64,000 nucleotides of DNA. Source: Cervus elaphus. Taxonomy: Eukaryota > Chordata > Mammalia > Artiodactyla > Cervidae. The DNA is taken from NCBI RefSeq assembly GCF_910594005.1, contig NC_057831.1, forward strand, positions 37,096,001 to 37,160,000, written 5' to 3'. Positions 10,601-22,051 of the stretch are shown piece by piece. The notes under the pieces were generated by a model. The model saw only the letters and a program-made list of their open reading frames with translations, did no database searches and was not told the origin of the DNA. Position numbers and translations under genes: made by a program. Numbering within the stretch: position 1 is the stretch's first letter; each line of letters begins with the position of its first letter.

Positions 10601-13600
10601 CAGGTCGGCTGTATCTCACACCATGAAGTTTATCGGCTGTAGTGCAGGTGGTATGCCCCAGCTGTTGAGTAAACAGGTAGAGCTCACTGGGCAAGGTTTT
10701 CAGAAAGGAATGTTCAAGTATATCTTGGAAATGTGGCCAAAAATAAAAAACCAATAACCTTTCATGGGTGTAGTCAGCCCTTTTGTGCAGGATCTAATTG
10801 ATAAAAATGCTTAAAACAGTGATAGATTTAGTTTAAAATGTGAGAGGACTCCTTTCATTTATGAAATAATAAATTACAGTTAAAGGGAATTTTGAATTTA
10901 GGGAGAGAATTGATCTAACTTGCTATCTTTTTTTTTTTTTTTTCTAACTTGCTATCTTAAAAGAAATTTTCTACAGACACCTTTCTCACATAAATTTAGC
11001 AAAGGAATGAATAAAATAGTTCTTCATTTCTAATAATTAAATGAAAATATATTCATTTAAACATGGTTCCTCTGTCATAATTTTTGAGTTAATGATCTCA
11101 GAACTTTCATAAGATATTCTAAAGTTTATTTTTCATTTAATGGCAATTTGCTTAAAAGTATAATGGAGCATGACAGAATGATGGTTAGCATACTACTAAA
11201 AGAAAAAGAAAGGATCTATTATGACATTGTCCTTCTTGAATCTTATTTTGGATGTATTCTTATGGGTCAATTAGTCTCCGTGGTTTTTTTTTTAAATAAG
11301 TATTTTGAGAACAATTTTGAAGTTTATTCTTAATCAGTTGCCAGGCTTTCAAAGATTTCAAAAATTGGCTTTTGATATTTGGGGTTTATTTTATCAAATA
11401 TACTAAACTTTTCAATTTGTGGATTTAAAAATAACACATACCACTTCAGATTTCAAAATTATTATTTAAATTAAAATTTCTTTTTTTTTACTTTTTAGTA
11501 GAACTGAAGCAGTATCAGTATTATAAGAGTAGATAATATTCTTTTTGGCATAGCTGTGGGTAGGACCAGTGCTAGTTATATAAAGTTGTGAAGAAGCGCA
11601 GTTTGCCCTCTCCAATTTCTTTCACTTTTTCTTTTAGCATCAGCTCCATTTGTCCTCACTGAACCCTTTTTGTGAGCAGCGTGAGGGTAGGGACCATGGC
11701 TTATTCATTTTTGAATTTCTAGTGTTCAGCATCCTGCATAGAGCCTGAAAAATACTCAATAATTATTTGGACTAAACTGATCTCCATTGCTTACCCTTTA
11801 TCACTGAAGTAATTATAACTTATAACTTGACTATCCTATAGCCAATTTAACTAAATTATTTAATGTATATATTTTAATGTGTTACCACTTCTGGGGGTAT
11901 TTGAATTTTGAGTAAGGAAAGCTGAAAAGAGATTGGGTAAACCTCAGGAATGAATCACTAATGGTGGAATTTCAGGTGGTGTAAGAGTGCCCCATGTCAT
12001 ACTATTAGCTTTCTCAAAAGAAAGTGAAAATAATAAGGCGAAAATAAAACGTACTCATCTTTTTAAGACTCTCATCTAAAGCTGTCATATCTGCATAAAA
12101 TACTTCAAGCTTTCTCATTAGCATTTAAAATATTTATTATTTCAGTTTTAAATGAGGGTAGTTTGAGGAGAATAAAATCAGAATACTGTTTATCAAGAAA
12201 CAGCCCTTAAGAAATTGCTGGCTATCTATATTGATTTGTTGTAGATGCATTTTGAATTTACCCTTATTTACAAATAGCTAATTTCATCATCATCTTTGAA
12301 TATTTTGTATTCATTTTATACCAGTCATGTGTATTTTTACAACTAATGAAATCAGCCAGTAAGTTCAAATGATGTCTGTCCCATTAGTTTATTGTTTAAT
12401 GGACAAACTGTCACTTAAACCAGATGGAAGAAAATTTAGATGATATCCTATATATCCGATAAACTCTTCGAAGTGTTTCTAGATTACTTAAGATTTGAAA
12501 GCAACAAAGCTCCCCAAGAGACAAATGGATCAAAGAGAGAAGATGCTCTGACGTTCAGAGTGGGAGACGTTGGTGGCAGTATTGTGAGTCTTGTTGGAAA
12601 CTTCCCTGCTCTTCGTATTATTTGATCTCTTTATGGAAGGATTAAACTAAAAAATAACCAGTATGAGAAATGCAATGTGTCTGATTACCCTTGTTATGTT
12701 GGAGGCAGCCAAAAACAAAACAATAGGGACAGCGTTGGAGAGATACTCTTATTGTGCTGTTACTGCTTCAACTCGTTCCTCTGATTTAGTGTTTATGATT
12801 CATACATGTCTAGAACATCATTTTGGTAAATATTGTAACTATATTTGTTTATCCATATTGTTGACACAGTTGAATGATTTCTGGGTGGGGGAGGTTATAC
12901 TTTGAAAAGTACAGCTTGATTCTTTATGTTGCCATTCAAAATCTTGATCATTTTTTCTTTTGATATATTGACTTGCAACACTGGGGGAAAGAGAGAGCTG
13001 CAGAAACTCCCATTTTATGAATTACATAAAATTGTAAACATTCTTTAGCACTTAAGAGCCTTACTAGCTTTTATCTAAACAATTAAATTAATCATTCTAT
13101 TCAGGAAATACTGTCTAGATCCTAAAATCCCTGCATTTACCAATAACAAATAAGCTACTCCTTGTATCTGGTATAGGAGGTGCTTTGATTCCTTTTGATT
13201 TATATTTTAATCCTAGCAATTTGGTAGTATCCGGTAGTTTACATCCTTTCTAGTATGCTTGTCAGATACGAATGATTAAGTACTCTACCCGTGAATTTCC
13301 CTTTTGTTACTGGGACAATTCTGATATTGATACCAAACATATTTACAGTGTATTTTTTTCAACTCAGTAAAGGTACTGATTTACTCTTCAAGATGAATTG
13401 GCTGAGTCTGTGTGTATGTCACCACATATGTGTCTTGGTGCACATACATTTGGATATGGGTTTTCCTACCTTGGAAAGACACAAAACTAAGAAGTGTTAT
13501 TCTGTGATGAAGAAAACAGACTCAACTACAAAATACCATCAACTTGGTCAAACTGAGTTTTGGAATCATTGACTTGGCATCTCCTGGAATATTATGTAAT

Positions 13601-16600
13601 TTGCTACTGAAAATTTCACCAAAATAAAAACCCTTCCCCTTATTTTGCAGCTCTTTCTCTACCCTCCCCTGTGTTACAGGTTTGTAATGTTTGAGCACAA
13701 TTCCTGGGTGAATTTCCTATTTGCCTCTGTGCGTGTTATTTGTGGCAGAGAACTGTGCCTGGTCAGCAGCTCTAGACCTGGAGCCCGTGGACACTATATG
13801 CTGGGCTTCAGTGGAAAGAGAGATCTGCTTAATTTTGTCCCAGGTGAAGGAGTCCAGCGGTTCCTAGCCTGGACTACTGGAAGGTTCCCACATCCTCTTT
13901 GTCCCATTAGTTGAGATGACTTGCAGTAGAAAATGTCCAGTGAGTGTTAAGAACTTATTGAAAGATGTCTTAGTTTTATAATTTTATTGTTAAGGAAGAA
14001 AGTGAGAATTTTTACTCCCATGTTAAATGTTAAATGAAACTAAATGCTGATTTATATTTATATTCTTAGATGCTTAGCAAACCAGAATCAACTGTTTAAA
14101 AAACTTTCCCATAAATCCTGGGATTTTGGAACTGTGAAGTTGGGTTGGTTAAAAACTCAAACTCTTTTAAATATCTAGGTGGCAGAGCCATGGATTATAA
14201 TCCTAAATGGCTAAATTTGAAGTTTTTCATTTATGAAGTGTTAACTCTTTTGAGGTAGCCAATTAAAAAACACTCAGAAAAAAAAAAAAAGCTGCTTGTT
14301 ACATTTTAAACAAAGGAGAGGAGCATTAAACTCCCTGAACAAGTAGCATCTGAGTAAATGCCTGTGTTTCTTACCAGGCTCTTCTAACCATTTGAAAAGA
14401 TTACAGTGGTTCAACTGTAAAGATTCCCTTATATAATGTTTTATGAAACTCAAAACTTAACGTTTGTAATATAAACATCACTGATACTTAACACAAAAAC
14501 TTTTGTGTTATACAATGACAATATATAATCTACTTTAGTATTGCCACAGTGATATTACTTTGGCACAGCAGTTCCAAAATCAAGAGATAAATGGGAAGAT
14601 AGTGCAACTATAAATGCTACTTCTCAGTAAATTCAGCATGAATATAGGAGATTAAGCAGGGTTTATTCATTTTTCCCCCCATTTTTACTTTTCTGATTAA
14701 AGCAGGCATTTTAATACATTGATTGGAAAATATATACATATATATCTTTCCAAATGCATTACTGCTGTTTTAAAAATTTCCTTAAAAAAATTGGAAAGAA
14801 TGAGCCTCAATCAGTCAATAGCATTTCATTTTTCTTAAATCTGCCTTTGAAGTCAAAATCATTTTTAGGTGATCACCTGAATATCTTACTTAGATGCTTT
14901 AAAGAATTAACCATGTTACTGAAGATAATACCTGCTTTAACTGTTATCTTTTTAGATTTTTTTCAATTTGCTTTACTTTTTAGTCTACTTTCACAGTATT
15001 CTCTCTTTGACAAGGCTCAATGCACCCTCAAAAATTTCAACAAGTAGTGACGAACTTAGGGCAGACAATTTAGAATAAACTAAAGAAAGATGCAAAAATG
15101 CACTTTGAATTGGATGAAGGAAACAGCGATGACCTCAGGCCAAGCTACATATAATTTTGTTATTGGTCAGGGAAAATTAACATTCTTGGAATGCTCTGGG
15201 CCCAGGCTGTGACCACAGGAGCAGCACTTGGCAGTACTTTTCCTGCATTTGGGTACAGACTGATTGTTTCAGATCCTGCTGGAACCAGAAGTGTGAACTA
15301 TACCAAGTTTATGGGAAACTAGAATGAATTTCATTCCCTGCCCTCCAGATTTTCTCCTAATATAATGACGGCTGTAACTTTGTTTTACATCTGGGGAGGA
15401 CAAAGATAATCAAGAAAAGAATGTGAACCTTTAACCATTTTAGGATTTCTTTTTTTTTTTTTTTGGTGAACATTTGTAAAATTAAAGCAGTTATAGAAGG
15501 AAAGAATATAAAATACAGTTCTTAAAGAGCCAATGAAACACTTGACATATCTTGCTTAGCCTATTAATTGATAATACTTCCATAGGATGGGGGTAGAAGA
15601 AAAAAGCTGAGTGTGTAGATTATAGAAAAGTTGGCTTGCCTAAATGGACTCTGTAGACCTAAATCACTCTGCCTTATTAGCCAATCTAATTAAAATGTAA
15701 TACTTTTAATCCTGACACCTGATGTACACAAAAAGATGTCAGAATGATAAATTCAAGTGAGTTCTACTTTATATAAATAGAAGCCATTTTGAAATAGTGA
15801 TGCATTTTTACCAGATTAGGTTAGCAGCTTTTTCTGTTTGCATAGAGCCTTGTTACTGAATTAAATACTTCTTTTTCTGCATGCTCTTACTTCCATAGTT
15901 CATTTGCATTTTATTTGCATAGCTCTAGTTAAATTAGAATGATACATTTCAGCATTAGTTTAACATGCCTGTGTTTTATTTTGTAATAAACATTCCAGAT
16001 CCAATCATTTGATTGTCACTGATTTGTACTGTTCTTCATCATTTGCAGCAACACTTCTGACCTCTGGGACTACTGCAACAGTAGCCCTGTTGAGAGATGG
16101 TATTGAACTGGTTATAGCTAGTGTTGGGGACAGCCGAGCTATTTTGTGTAGAAAAGGAAAACCCATGAAGCTGACCATTGACCACACTCCAGAAAGAAAA
16201 GATGAGAAAGAAAGGTAACACATCCATTGATCCATCTATGAGGATGATATGTATATCGTTCAAAATAGAAATAAAACCTTGCATTTTAAACTGACTTCAT
16301 GCTTAAGTTTAATCCTTGGTTTTCTGGGTATCACATCATAGTCTTTTTTTTTTTTTTTGACCAGGATTAAGAAATGTGGGGGGTTTGTAGCTTGGAATAG
16401 CTTGGGACAGCCTCACGTGAATGGCAGACTTGCAATGACAAGGAGTCTCGGAGATTTGGATCTTAAAACCAGTGGTGTGATAGCAGAACCTGAAACAAAG
16501 AGGATTAAGGTAAGAAAAGACTTGCAGAAATGTTGTGAAGTAATTAGCCTCCAACTAATAAAAAAAAAAAAGAAAGAAAGAAAAGACTTGCAAACACTTG

Positions 16601-19600
16601 CTACACAGGCAAGGAATGAACACAGGATTGTTTCCAGCCGCAGGCTTTCTTGGAAGCCTTAATTGAAGCCTGTATGACTTCTAAAAAAGAAGTGATTAAT
16701 GAAAGGAAAGATAAACTTTTCAGATAAAGTAAGATACCACTTTCCTGGCTTTATGTATGATGAAGTGTTGGCTTTGTTTCATCCTGCTATGGAATTTGGC
16801 TGGAAGCCTGGTTTTACCTCCCTTCCTCACCTGCACCTCATCCTTCAGCATCACCATCATTTGGAAGCTATCCTGACTTCCCTTTTCTACCAAACCAGAG
16901 AATCACCCCACCTCTCTTTCAGGGACATCTTCTGCTTGCTACTAATCATTGTCTCTCTTATACTACACTTCCCCCAGCATACACCTAGTGGTGAACTGAT
17001 ACTTTACCTATACAATTCCCAGCCTGCTCTAGTACCTCGCACACTGTATATGGGGGTAGGCTCCCAATAATGGCAGCAAATGATTATTAATTTATGGAAC
17101 AGTTTTATGTCTTATAGATATCCCACTTATGTTCATTTCATCTAACAAATACTTATATAGCAGTTTACAATGTGTTGGACTCTGTTCAAAATAGCCACTC
17201 CTACCACAGATTTAATAGAGAAAACAAATCTGGAGCGTATACAGTTCAACTTACCTATGTTTTCCCAGCTGAAAAATAGAGGTGGGCTTCACACCCAGGA
17301 GGTCTGGCTTCAGAGACTCTTAGCCATTATATTAGGCTGCCTCTCAGCATTTAGCTATCTGGCTTCTTCCTCCATGGTGTTACTAAATAAATGTTAGGTT
17401 TGTCCTCCATGATTGATGCTAAATGTTGCTGTATTTGCCCTAAATGCAGGCCTGTTTTCACTCTGTTTGTCTGTAAGTTCTGAAACACAGATGACTACTC
17501 TGTAAACAGATAAAAATCACTGAATTATGAAGATTATTCTAAGGCCAAGTCTAGTTTGTAATTCTATACATTTGGTTCTGATTGCAGCTACATCATGCTG
17601 ATGACAGCTTCCTGGTCCTCACTACAGATGGAATTAACTTCATGGTGAACAGTCAAGAAATTTGTGACTTTGTAAATCAGTGCCATGATCCCAATGAAGC
17701 AGCCCATGCAGTGACTGAACAGGTAACAGCAGAGCTTCTGCTAGACAAATCCCGAAGTGGGGAGGAGAGGACAAAGCCAGGTGCAGGTCCTGGTGCAGCC
17801 AGGAGGGGCCGCCACTGTCTGGAGCTTTCTTTGAAATCATGTGTTTTAGCTTTCAGTATTACAGTAAAGTTTACACTTGACCCCATAGTATTAACAATTA
17901 AAAAAATTTTTTTGGCCGGTCTCCCAAGTAGTTAAGTAAAATTAATCTGTCAAGAAAACGAGCTATGTTTATTTTTGGCTTTGTACCTATCTTGAAATGT
18001 TAGTAACATCAATAGTAAATTATAACAATAGCAAGTATTATATGTCAGACACTTTTCTGTTTATGTGTATTTAACTCATGTAATCATCACAGTAACCTTC
18101 TGAGGTTACTAACTCACTCTTAGGTTAGAACTAACTCTTCTTTACAGAGGAGGAGAGCAGAGGCACTGTCACATTCCAGAACTGGGCTTCAAACCCAGAT
18201 AGCTGAGCTCTCAGTCCAACCACTAGATCATTTTAAACTAGACTGCTCCATGTAAATATCCAATATGAAAACACTATGGTTAAAAAACATACACTATGGC
18301 ATAATCAAGTTCTTGTTTTTAAAAATGGGTACGTGAAAACAAATACAAAAAGGTATATGGATGAGTTGTATGCCAGTGTGCCAATTAGAGCTAAAATTTG
18401 GAAGCTAGATAATATTCAGTGTAAAAAAATGTAAAATTTCCATGTTTTAATGTTCTGTTTGGATAGATAGCTCTTCTAAGTTCTAGCCATCACGAATCAT
18501 TAGAGGCACATTTTAACTCATACATACAGCTATTTTTGCATTCCCAATTTTTACATTTGCAATCGGGGAGCCAAATTTGGTCCAAACTTTTAAGTGCTAA
18601 CATTTGGAATTAAGACGTAAGATCTTACTTTAAAAGCATTATTTACTTGGAAACAGATGGATAACCATGAGTTATTCACTTGGTAACTATATATGCTCAA
18701 ATTAAGAAACAGCCCAATTGTTGTGTATGACCACTTCTTTCTTAATTTCAACCACTTGTCTTAGATATGTATTTTCTAACTTACCAGGGCATACTATCCC
18801 TCATCTGAGTACTATTACTCATTTAATACTTATCATAATCAACTAATTTAGTTTACATTCACTTTTCCATGTTTTAGAGAGAGCTGTATAATAAACATTC
18901 TGTATATATCTGTGCTTATCTATTGCCTTCAGATATTACTTTCTTAGGTTAAATTCATCAAAGCAAAATTGTTAGGTAAAAGAATATACAGCATTCTGAA
19001 GCTTTTAATAAGCTTGCCAAATTGCCCTCCACAAATACTATGCATGTTATACTTTTCACTAGCATGTTTTATAGTCTGTATTTCTCCAAATTCTTATCAT
19101 AGGTAATGTCTTGCCAATTGATAGGTGGAAAAATCAAATTTTAGTGTTTTAAATTTGCACCTTTTTTCTTTGTTAGTAAAGCAAGCCATTTGCACAGGTT
19201 TACTAGCCATTTGTATTTCTTGTCTGTGTATAGCTTTTTTCCCCATGATCTTATAGGCATGTTTGTGTTCATGGTTATTGTAAGAACTTCCTATGTATTA
19301 AGTTTATTAGTACTTTGTCTAATATTGCAAATACATATTTTTTTATCTTCTTATTTGTTTGTAAAACTTAAAAAAATTTTAGAAGGTTTTTATATCACAT
19401 ATTTTTATCAATCCTTTCCTTCTAGTTTTGACCTCAACCTGTGAGGTCTTTTGAAGTACATTTGCTGTTAAATATAATCCCAAGAACTCTTATTTTTTTT
19501 TATTATTTTTTCTCTTTTTTGTTTTTTAAATTATAAAAGTGTGATAACACATTTACAGAAGACTTGGAAAATTCAGAACAAAGTTACATATATATATATT

Positions 19601-21461
19601 GCAATTTTTTTCTCAATTAGATAAGTTAAGATTTTTAGTTGAAGTTTCAATATCAAAGTCTCAAAAAGTAATAGAATAAATAGACAGAAAAGTAGAAGGA
19701 TATAACAGACCTGAAAAGCACCATGAACCAATTCAACATAATTAAGATTAATACAATTTTTACACAACAGCAACAAATTCTATTCGAGTTCCCATAGACT
19801 ATAAACCAGGAGACACTGGAAATATCCAGAAATGTAAAAACAAGGTGCACAAATTTCATGGTCTAAAGGTATTAAAATCATACAGAGTCTGTTCTCTTAT
19901 CACTGTGGAATTATACTGACTGTATCATTTGCTGTTTGCATTTGTTCCTAAAATTGACTTATAATTCTACTGTAGGAAGTATGAAGTAAAGTTGCTCAGT
20001 CACGTCTGACTCTTTGCGACCCCATGGACTGTAACCTACCAGACTTCTCCATCCATGGGATATTCCAGGCAAGAATACTGGAGTGGGTTGCCATTTCCTT
20101 CTCCAGTAGGAAGTATAAGTGAAAGTGAAGTCGCTCAGTCGTGTCCGACTCTTTGCGACCCTGTGGACTGTAGCCTGCCAGGCTCCTCTGTCCATGGGAT
20201 TCTCCAGGCAAGAATACTGGAGTGGGTTGCCATTTCCTTCTCCAGGGGAATCTTCCTGACCCAGGGATCGAACCCGGGTCTCCCGCATTGCAGGCAGATG
20301 CTTTAACCTCTGAGCCACCAGGGAAGCCCAGTAGGAAGTATAGTTTCTGCCAATTTTCCATTTTCTATGGACCATAATAAACTCTTATAGTTTTATATCT
20401 TTGTATACTTCCATTTCTTTTTAATTTTTTAAAGTTTGTTTATTTGTGGCTATGTTGGGTCTTCACTGCTGCACACAGGCTTTCTCTAGTTGCGGTGAGC
20501 AGGGCCTATTCTTCATTGCAGTGCATGGGTTTCTCATTGGGGTGGCTTCTCTTGTTGCAGAGCACAGACTCTAGGTATGCAGGTTTCAGTAGTTGCAGCA
20601 CATAGGCTCAATAGTTGTGGCTCATGGACTCTAGAACGTATGCTTAGTAGTTGTGGCAGATGGACTTAGTTGCTCCGTGTTATATGGAATCTTCCTGGAC
20701 CAGGAATTGAACTCTGGTCCCATGCATTGGCAGGTGGATTCTTATCCACTGTATCACCAGGGAAGTCATCCATTTCTTAGGTTATAATTTCTTTAAGCTA
20801 AATTCCTAGAAGCAGAATTGCTAGCTAAGAGCTAACACTCTCTGAATCCTTAACCTTTCATTCAGTTCAGTTCAGTTCAGTCACTCAGTTGTGTCCGACT
20901 CTTTGCAACCCCATGGACTGCAGCATGCCAAGCTTCCCTGTCCATCACCAACTCCCAGAGCTTGCTCAGACTCATGTCCACCGAATTGGTGATGCCATCC
21001 AACCATCTCATCTGTGTGTAACCTTGCATTAGTCCCAATGCTAAATGCTTTATGTGTATTTTCTTCTTCAGGAGCTACATATCTTATACCTTATTAGTTC
21101 ACTGGTACAATTTGCCAAAACTGCTACAGTGGTATATACTTTGGGTCATTAGTTATCCTATCACAATCTAAAAAACTGTGGGCATTGATCTGGGGAAAGA
21201 ATCACAAATTACTGTGAAATAACTTGTAACTGTGTATTAAACCAGTTTGGCCTTCCAGGGAAAGGCTGATTTCTTTTTGTACAGATCCTGATTTTCATTT
21301 CATTTCTTCCTTCCTGCCATACCTTGCAGGCAATACAATATGGTACTGAAGATAACACTACTGCAGTAGTAGTGCCTTTTGGTGCCTGGGGAAAATACAA
21401 GAACTCTGAAATCACCTTCTCATTCAGCAGAAGCTTTGCCTCCAGTGGACGATGGGCCTGA
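7257..21461 (+). CDS. PPM1K: PPM1K (PP2Cm), six coding exons, 368 aa
   Basis: Spliced CDS: join 7257-7684, 8821-8921, 16049-16214, 16365-16509, 17588-17722, 21330-21461. The lengths sum to 1104 nt plus stop, and every junction is GT/AG and in phase. The product is the mitochondrial matrix PP2C-family Ser/Thr phosphatase that dephosphorylates and activates the branched-chain alpha-ketoacid dehydrogenase complex, so it controls leucine, isoleucine and valine breakdown. Residues 1 to about 29 are Arg-rich with no acidic residue (RSSGNQVRRR and so on), like a mitochondrial presequence. The PP2C domain follows: KRKENEDRF (98-106), YDGHGG (122-127), SGTTATVALL, GDSRAILCRKGK, DHTP, NGRLAMTRSLGDLDLK, LTTDG and a late EDNTTAVVVPFG. 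Metal ligands D123, G124, D294 and D333 are all present. I recall the human protein as 372 aa with the same motifs; the ruminant copy is about four residues shorter just after the presequence Arg cluster. Single-copy intron-containing gene, no lesion seen. Confidence 0.97.
8492..8708 (+). repeat. Bov-tA SINE in intron 2 with TSD
   Basis: Sense-orientation SINE (GGCTTCCCGGGAGGCTC head). It is flanked by AGCATCTGAA (8492-8501) and AGCATCTGGA (8699-8708). Its 3' end is only about 110 bp upstream of the exon 3 acceptor. Confidence 0.9.
8821..8921 (+). CDS. PPM1K: PPM1K exon 3
   Basis: A T-rich tract and CCCTGAAG precede 8821. The donor is GACG|GTAAGT (GT at 8922). The exon encodes DLLPKEENLETVLTLAFLE and IDKTFARHAHLSAD, the helical segment between the DGHGG strand and the SGTTATVALL strand of the PP2C fold. 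Joins exon 2 in phase 2 and leaves phase 1. Confidence 0.95.
9753..10038 (-). repeat. Bov-A2 (dimeric Bov-A) SINE with TSD
   Basis: Two Bov-A monomers lie head to tail, joined at TGCACGAAAGTGAAAAGTG. CTTGTTT occurs at both ends (9753-9759 and 10032-10038). Minus orientation. Confidence 0.85.
10050..10185 (+). repeat. MIR SINE remnant
   Basis: The MIR core is recognisable (CCCCATTTTGCAGATAAGGAA, an AACTCAGAGAAAC-like stretch, GAGCTAGGGCTGGGATTT). Old and diverged. Confidence 0.65.
10914..10958 (-). mobile_element. poly(A)-only retrotransposition footprint
   Basis: A perfect 16-bp direct repeat, TCTAACTTGCTATCTT, occurs at 10914-10929 and 10943-10958. Between the copies there is only a run of T. 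On the minus strand this reads as a TSD, a poly(A) tail and a TSD with no element body. The minus-strand nick context is TT|AAGA, close to the L1 endonuclease preference. Confidence 0.75.
11590..11785. repeat. L2-like LINE fragment
   Basis: The pattern GTGAGGGTAGGGACCATGGCTTATTCAT followed by CATAGAGCCTGAAAAATACTCAATAATTATTTGG follows the L2 3'-end consensus order. Diverged; low-resolution call. Confidence 0.5.
16049..16214 (+). CDS. PPM1K: PPM1K exon 4
   Basis: The acceptor CATTTGCAG ends at 16048 and the donor is AAAG|GTAACA (GT at 16215). The exon encodes ATLLTSGTTATVALLRDGIEL, VIASVGDSRAILCRKGK, then PMKLTIDHTPERKDEKE and the first two bases of Arg. These are central PP2C strands, with the conserved GDSRA and DHTP motifs. 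Confidence 0.95.
16365..16509 (+). CDS. PPM1K: PPM1K exon 5
   Basis: The intron 4 acceptor is a long T run followed by GACCAG (AG at 16363-16364). Intron 4 is only 150 bp. The donor is ATTAAG|GTAAGA (GT at 16510). The exon encodes IKKCGGFVAWNSLGQPHVNG, RLAMTRSLGDLDLKTSG and VIAEPETKRIK, including the conserved PP2C RLAMTRSxGD motif. Ends in phase 0. A short L1 insertion begins 17 bp after the exon end. Confidence 0.95.
16512..16592 (+). mobile_element. ~50-bp L1 3' end with 15-bp TSD at the intron 5 donor
   Basis: AAGAAAAGACTTGCA occurs at 16512-16526 and again at 16578-16592. Between them lies GAAATGTTGTGAAGTAATTA, then GCCTCCAACTAATA and an A-rich tail, which looks like the terminus of a ruminant L1. 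The left TSD copy starts at intron position +3, so the GTAAGA donor is kept. Confidence 0.75.
16745..17330. repeat. L2-like and MIR-like remnants in intron 5
   Basis: About 16745-17060 follows the L2 pattern (CTCATCCTTCAGCATCA, GGAAGCTATCCTGACTTCCC). About 17100-17330 has MIR/L2-like pieces (AACAAATACTTATATAGCA, CACACCCAGGAGGTCTGGC). Both are strongly diverged. Confidence 0.45.
17588..17722 (+). CDS. PPM1K: PPM1K exon 6
   Basis: The acceptor TGATTGCAG ends at 17587 and the donor is GAACAG|GTAACA (GT at 17723). The exon encodes LHHADDSFLVLTTDGINFMV, then NSQEICDFVNQCHDPNEAAH and AVTEQ. D294 in TTDG is the conserved metal ligand. Phase 0 at both ends, so skipping it would keep the frame but remove that aspartate. 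Confidence 0.95.
18040..18240 (+). repeat. MIR SINE remnant
   Basis: The MIR order is clear: CTCATGTAATCATCACAGTA, TTTACAGAGGAGGAGAGCAG, GGCTTCAAACCCAGATAGC and CCAACCACTAGATCA. Confidence 0.75.
18840..19450 (-). repeat. old L1 (L1M) 3' region, antisense
   Basis: Matches in order the reverse complement of an L1M 3' region: GCCAAATTGCCCTCCA, ATAGGTGGAAAAATC, TTTGCACC, AGCCATTTGTATTTCTTGTC and TATGTATTAAG. Diverged. Confidence 0.6.
19973..20341 (-). repeat. two SINEs inserted one beside the other, shared TSD
   Basis: A Bov-A monomer (about 19983-20106) and a complete Bov-tA (about 20117-20331) are both in minus orientation. TAGGAAGTAT occurs three times: 19973-19982, 20107-20116 and 20332-20341. 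This fits a second insertion into the right-hand TSD of the first. Confidence 0.85.
20407..20768 (-). repeat. long CHR-type tRNA-Glu SINE
   Basis: The full-length form includes the TTGTGGCTATGTTGGGTCTT body with repeated AGTTGTGGC motifs and ends in the tRNA head (CACCAGGGAAGTC) on the minus strand. Confidence 0.8.
20851..21025 (-). repeat. 5'-truncated BovB LINE end with 7-bp TSD
   Basis: Starts with the (TTCAG)n tail and TGTCCGACTCTTTGCAACC and continues into BovB 3' sequence. TAACCTT occurs at 20851-20857 and 21019-21025. Confidence 0.85.
21330..21461 (+). CDS. PPM1K: PPM1K exon 7, C-terminus and stop
   Basis: The acceptor ACCTTGCAG ends at 21329. The exon encodes AIQYGTEDNTTAVVVPFGAW, GKYKNSEITFSFSRSFASS and GRWA, then TGA at 21459-21461. 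D333 in GTED is the last PP2C metal ligand. The C-terminus FASSGRWA matches the family as I remember it. The 3' UTR follows in the same exon. Confidence 0.95.
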   Translation, partial: AIQYGTEDNTTAVVVPFGAWGKYKNSEITFSFSRSFASSGRWA

Positions 21462-22051
21462 TTGCTTGCTGGGACTTGGAGTTTCTGTGCAACAGTTTTT
21501 CACTGAGTGTATCAAGAAACTGATTAGATTTAAAAAGTCAACTGTAAGTGGCGACCCTAGAAATCACTAGACCAGTACATAAATCAACATAAACTTAGTA
21601 ACCATCTACATAGTAGTTTTTCATAAGTACCTGTGATATTTATGTTCTGCTAACTGTATATACTCAGCATAAATATGTGGAATTCAGATACTGTGAGTGA
21701 GCCTCTGCGTTGAGTGAGCAAATGAAACATGGTTTTGGTATACTTGCTGAGTGTTAAATTTCTAATTTTTAAAACTTTTAGGCAGCTGTGAGCTTCTTTT
21801 GATCATTTCTAATCTTGATTCATTTGACCAGGTTCTTGCCTTCAAGTTCTTCAAAACTAGTCAATATTTTGACGGCTACTCAATCTGTTATCTGCAAGTG
21901 TTTACTATATTTTGTATTCTGCATCACTTACTAGTGAACTTAACAATACAAAAGACATTAATTCAGCTAACATGACACTGTTAAACTGTATACATATGTA
22001 CCACAGTGCACTTACATATTTCAGCTGTGCCACCAGCTCTCTCCTATGTGT

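Larger units (their letters stand above)
8922..16048 (+). other. PPM1K intron 3
   Basis: A 7.1-kb intron. It holds a Bov-A dimer (9753-10038), a MIR, a poly(T)-only insertion (10914-10958) and an L2-like piece (about 11590-11785). The part from 11800 to 16000 is largely unique and AT-rich. One unexplained open frame of 89 codons lies at 13645-13914. No further exon is needed, because exons 3 and 4 join in phase. Confidence 0.7.

Noticed and set aside
16344..16364. T run before exon 5 as another poly(A) insertion
   Set aside because: It is the polypyrimidine tract of the exon 5 acceptor and has no flanking TSD.
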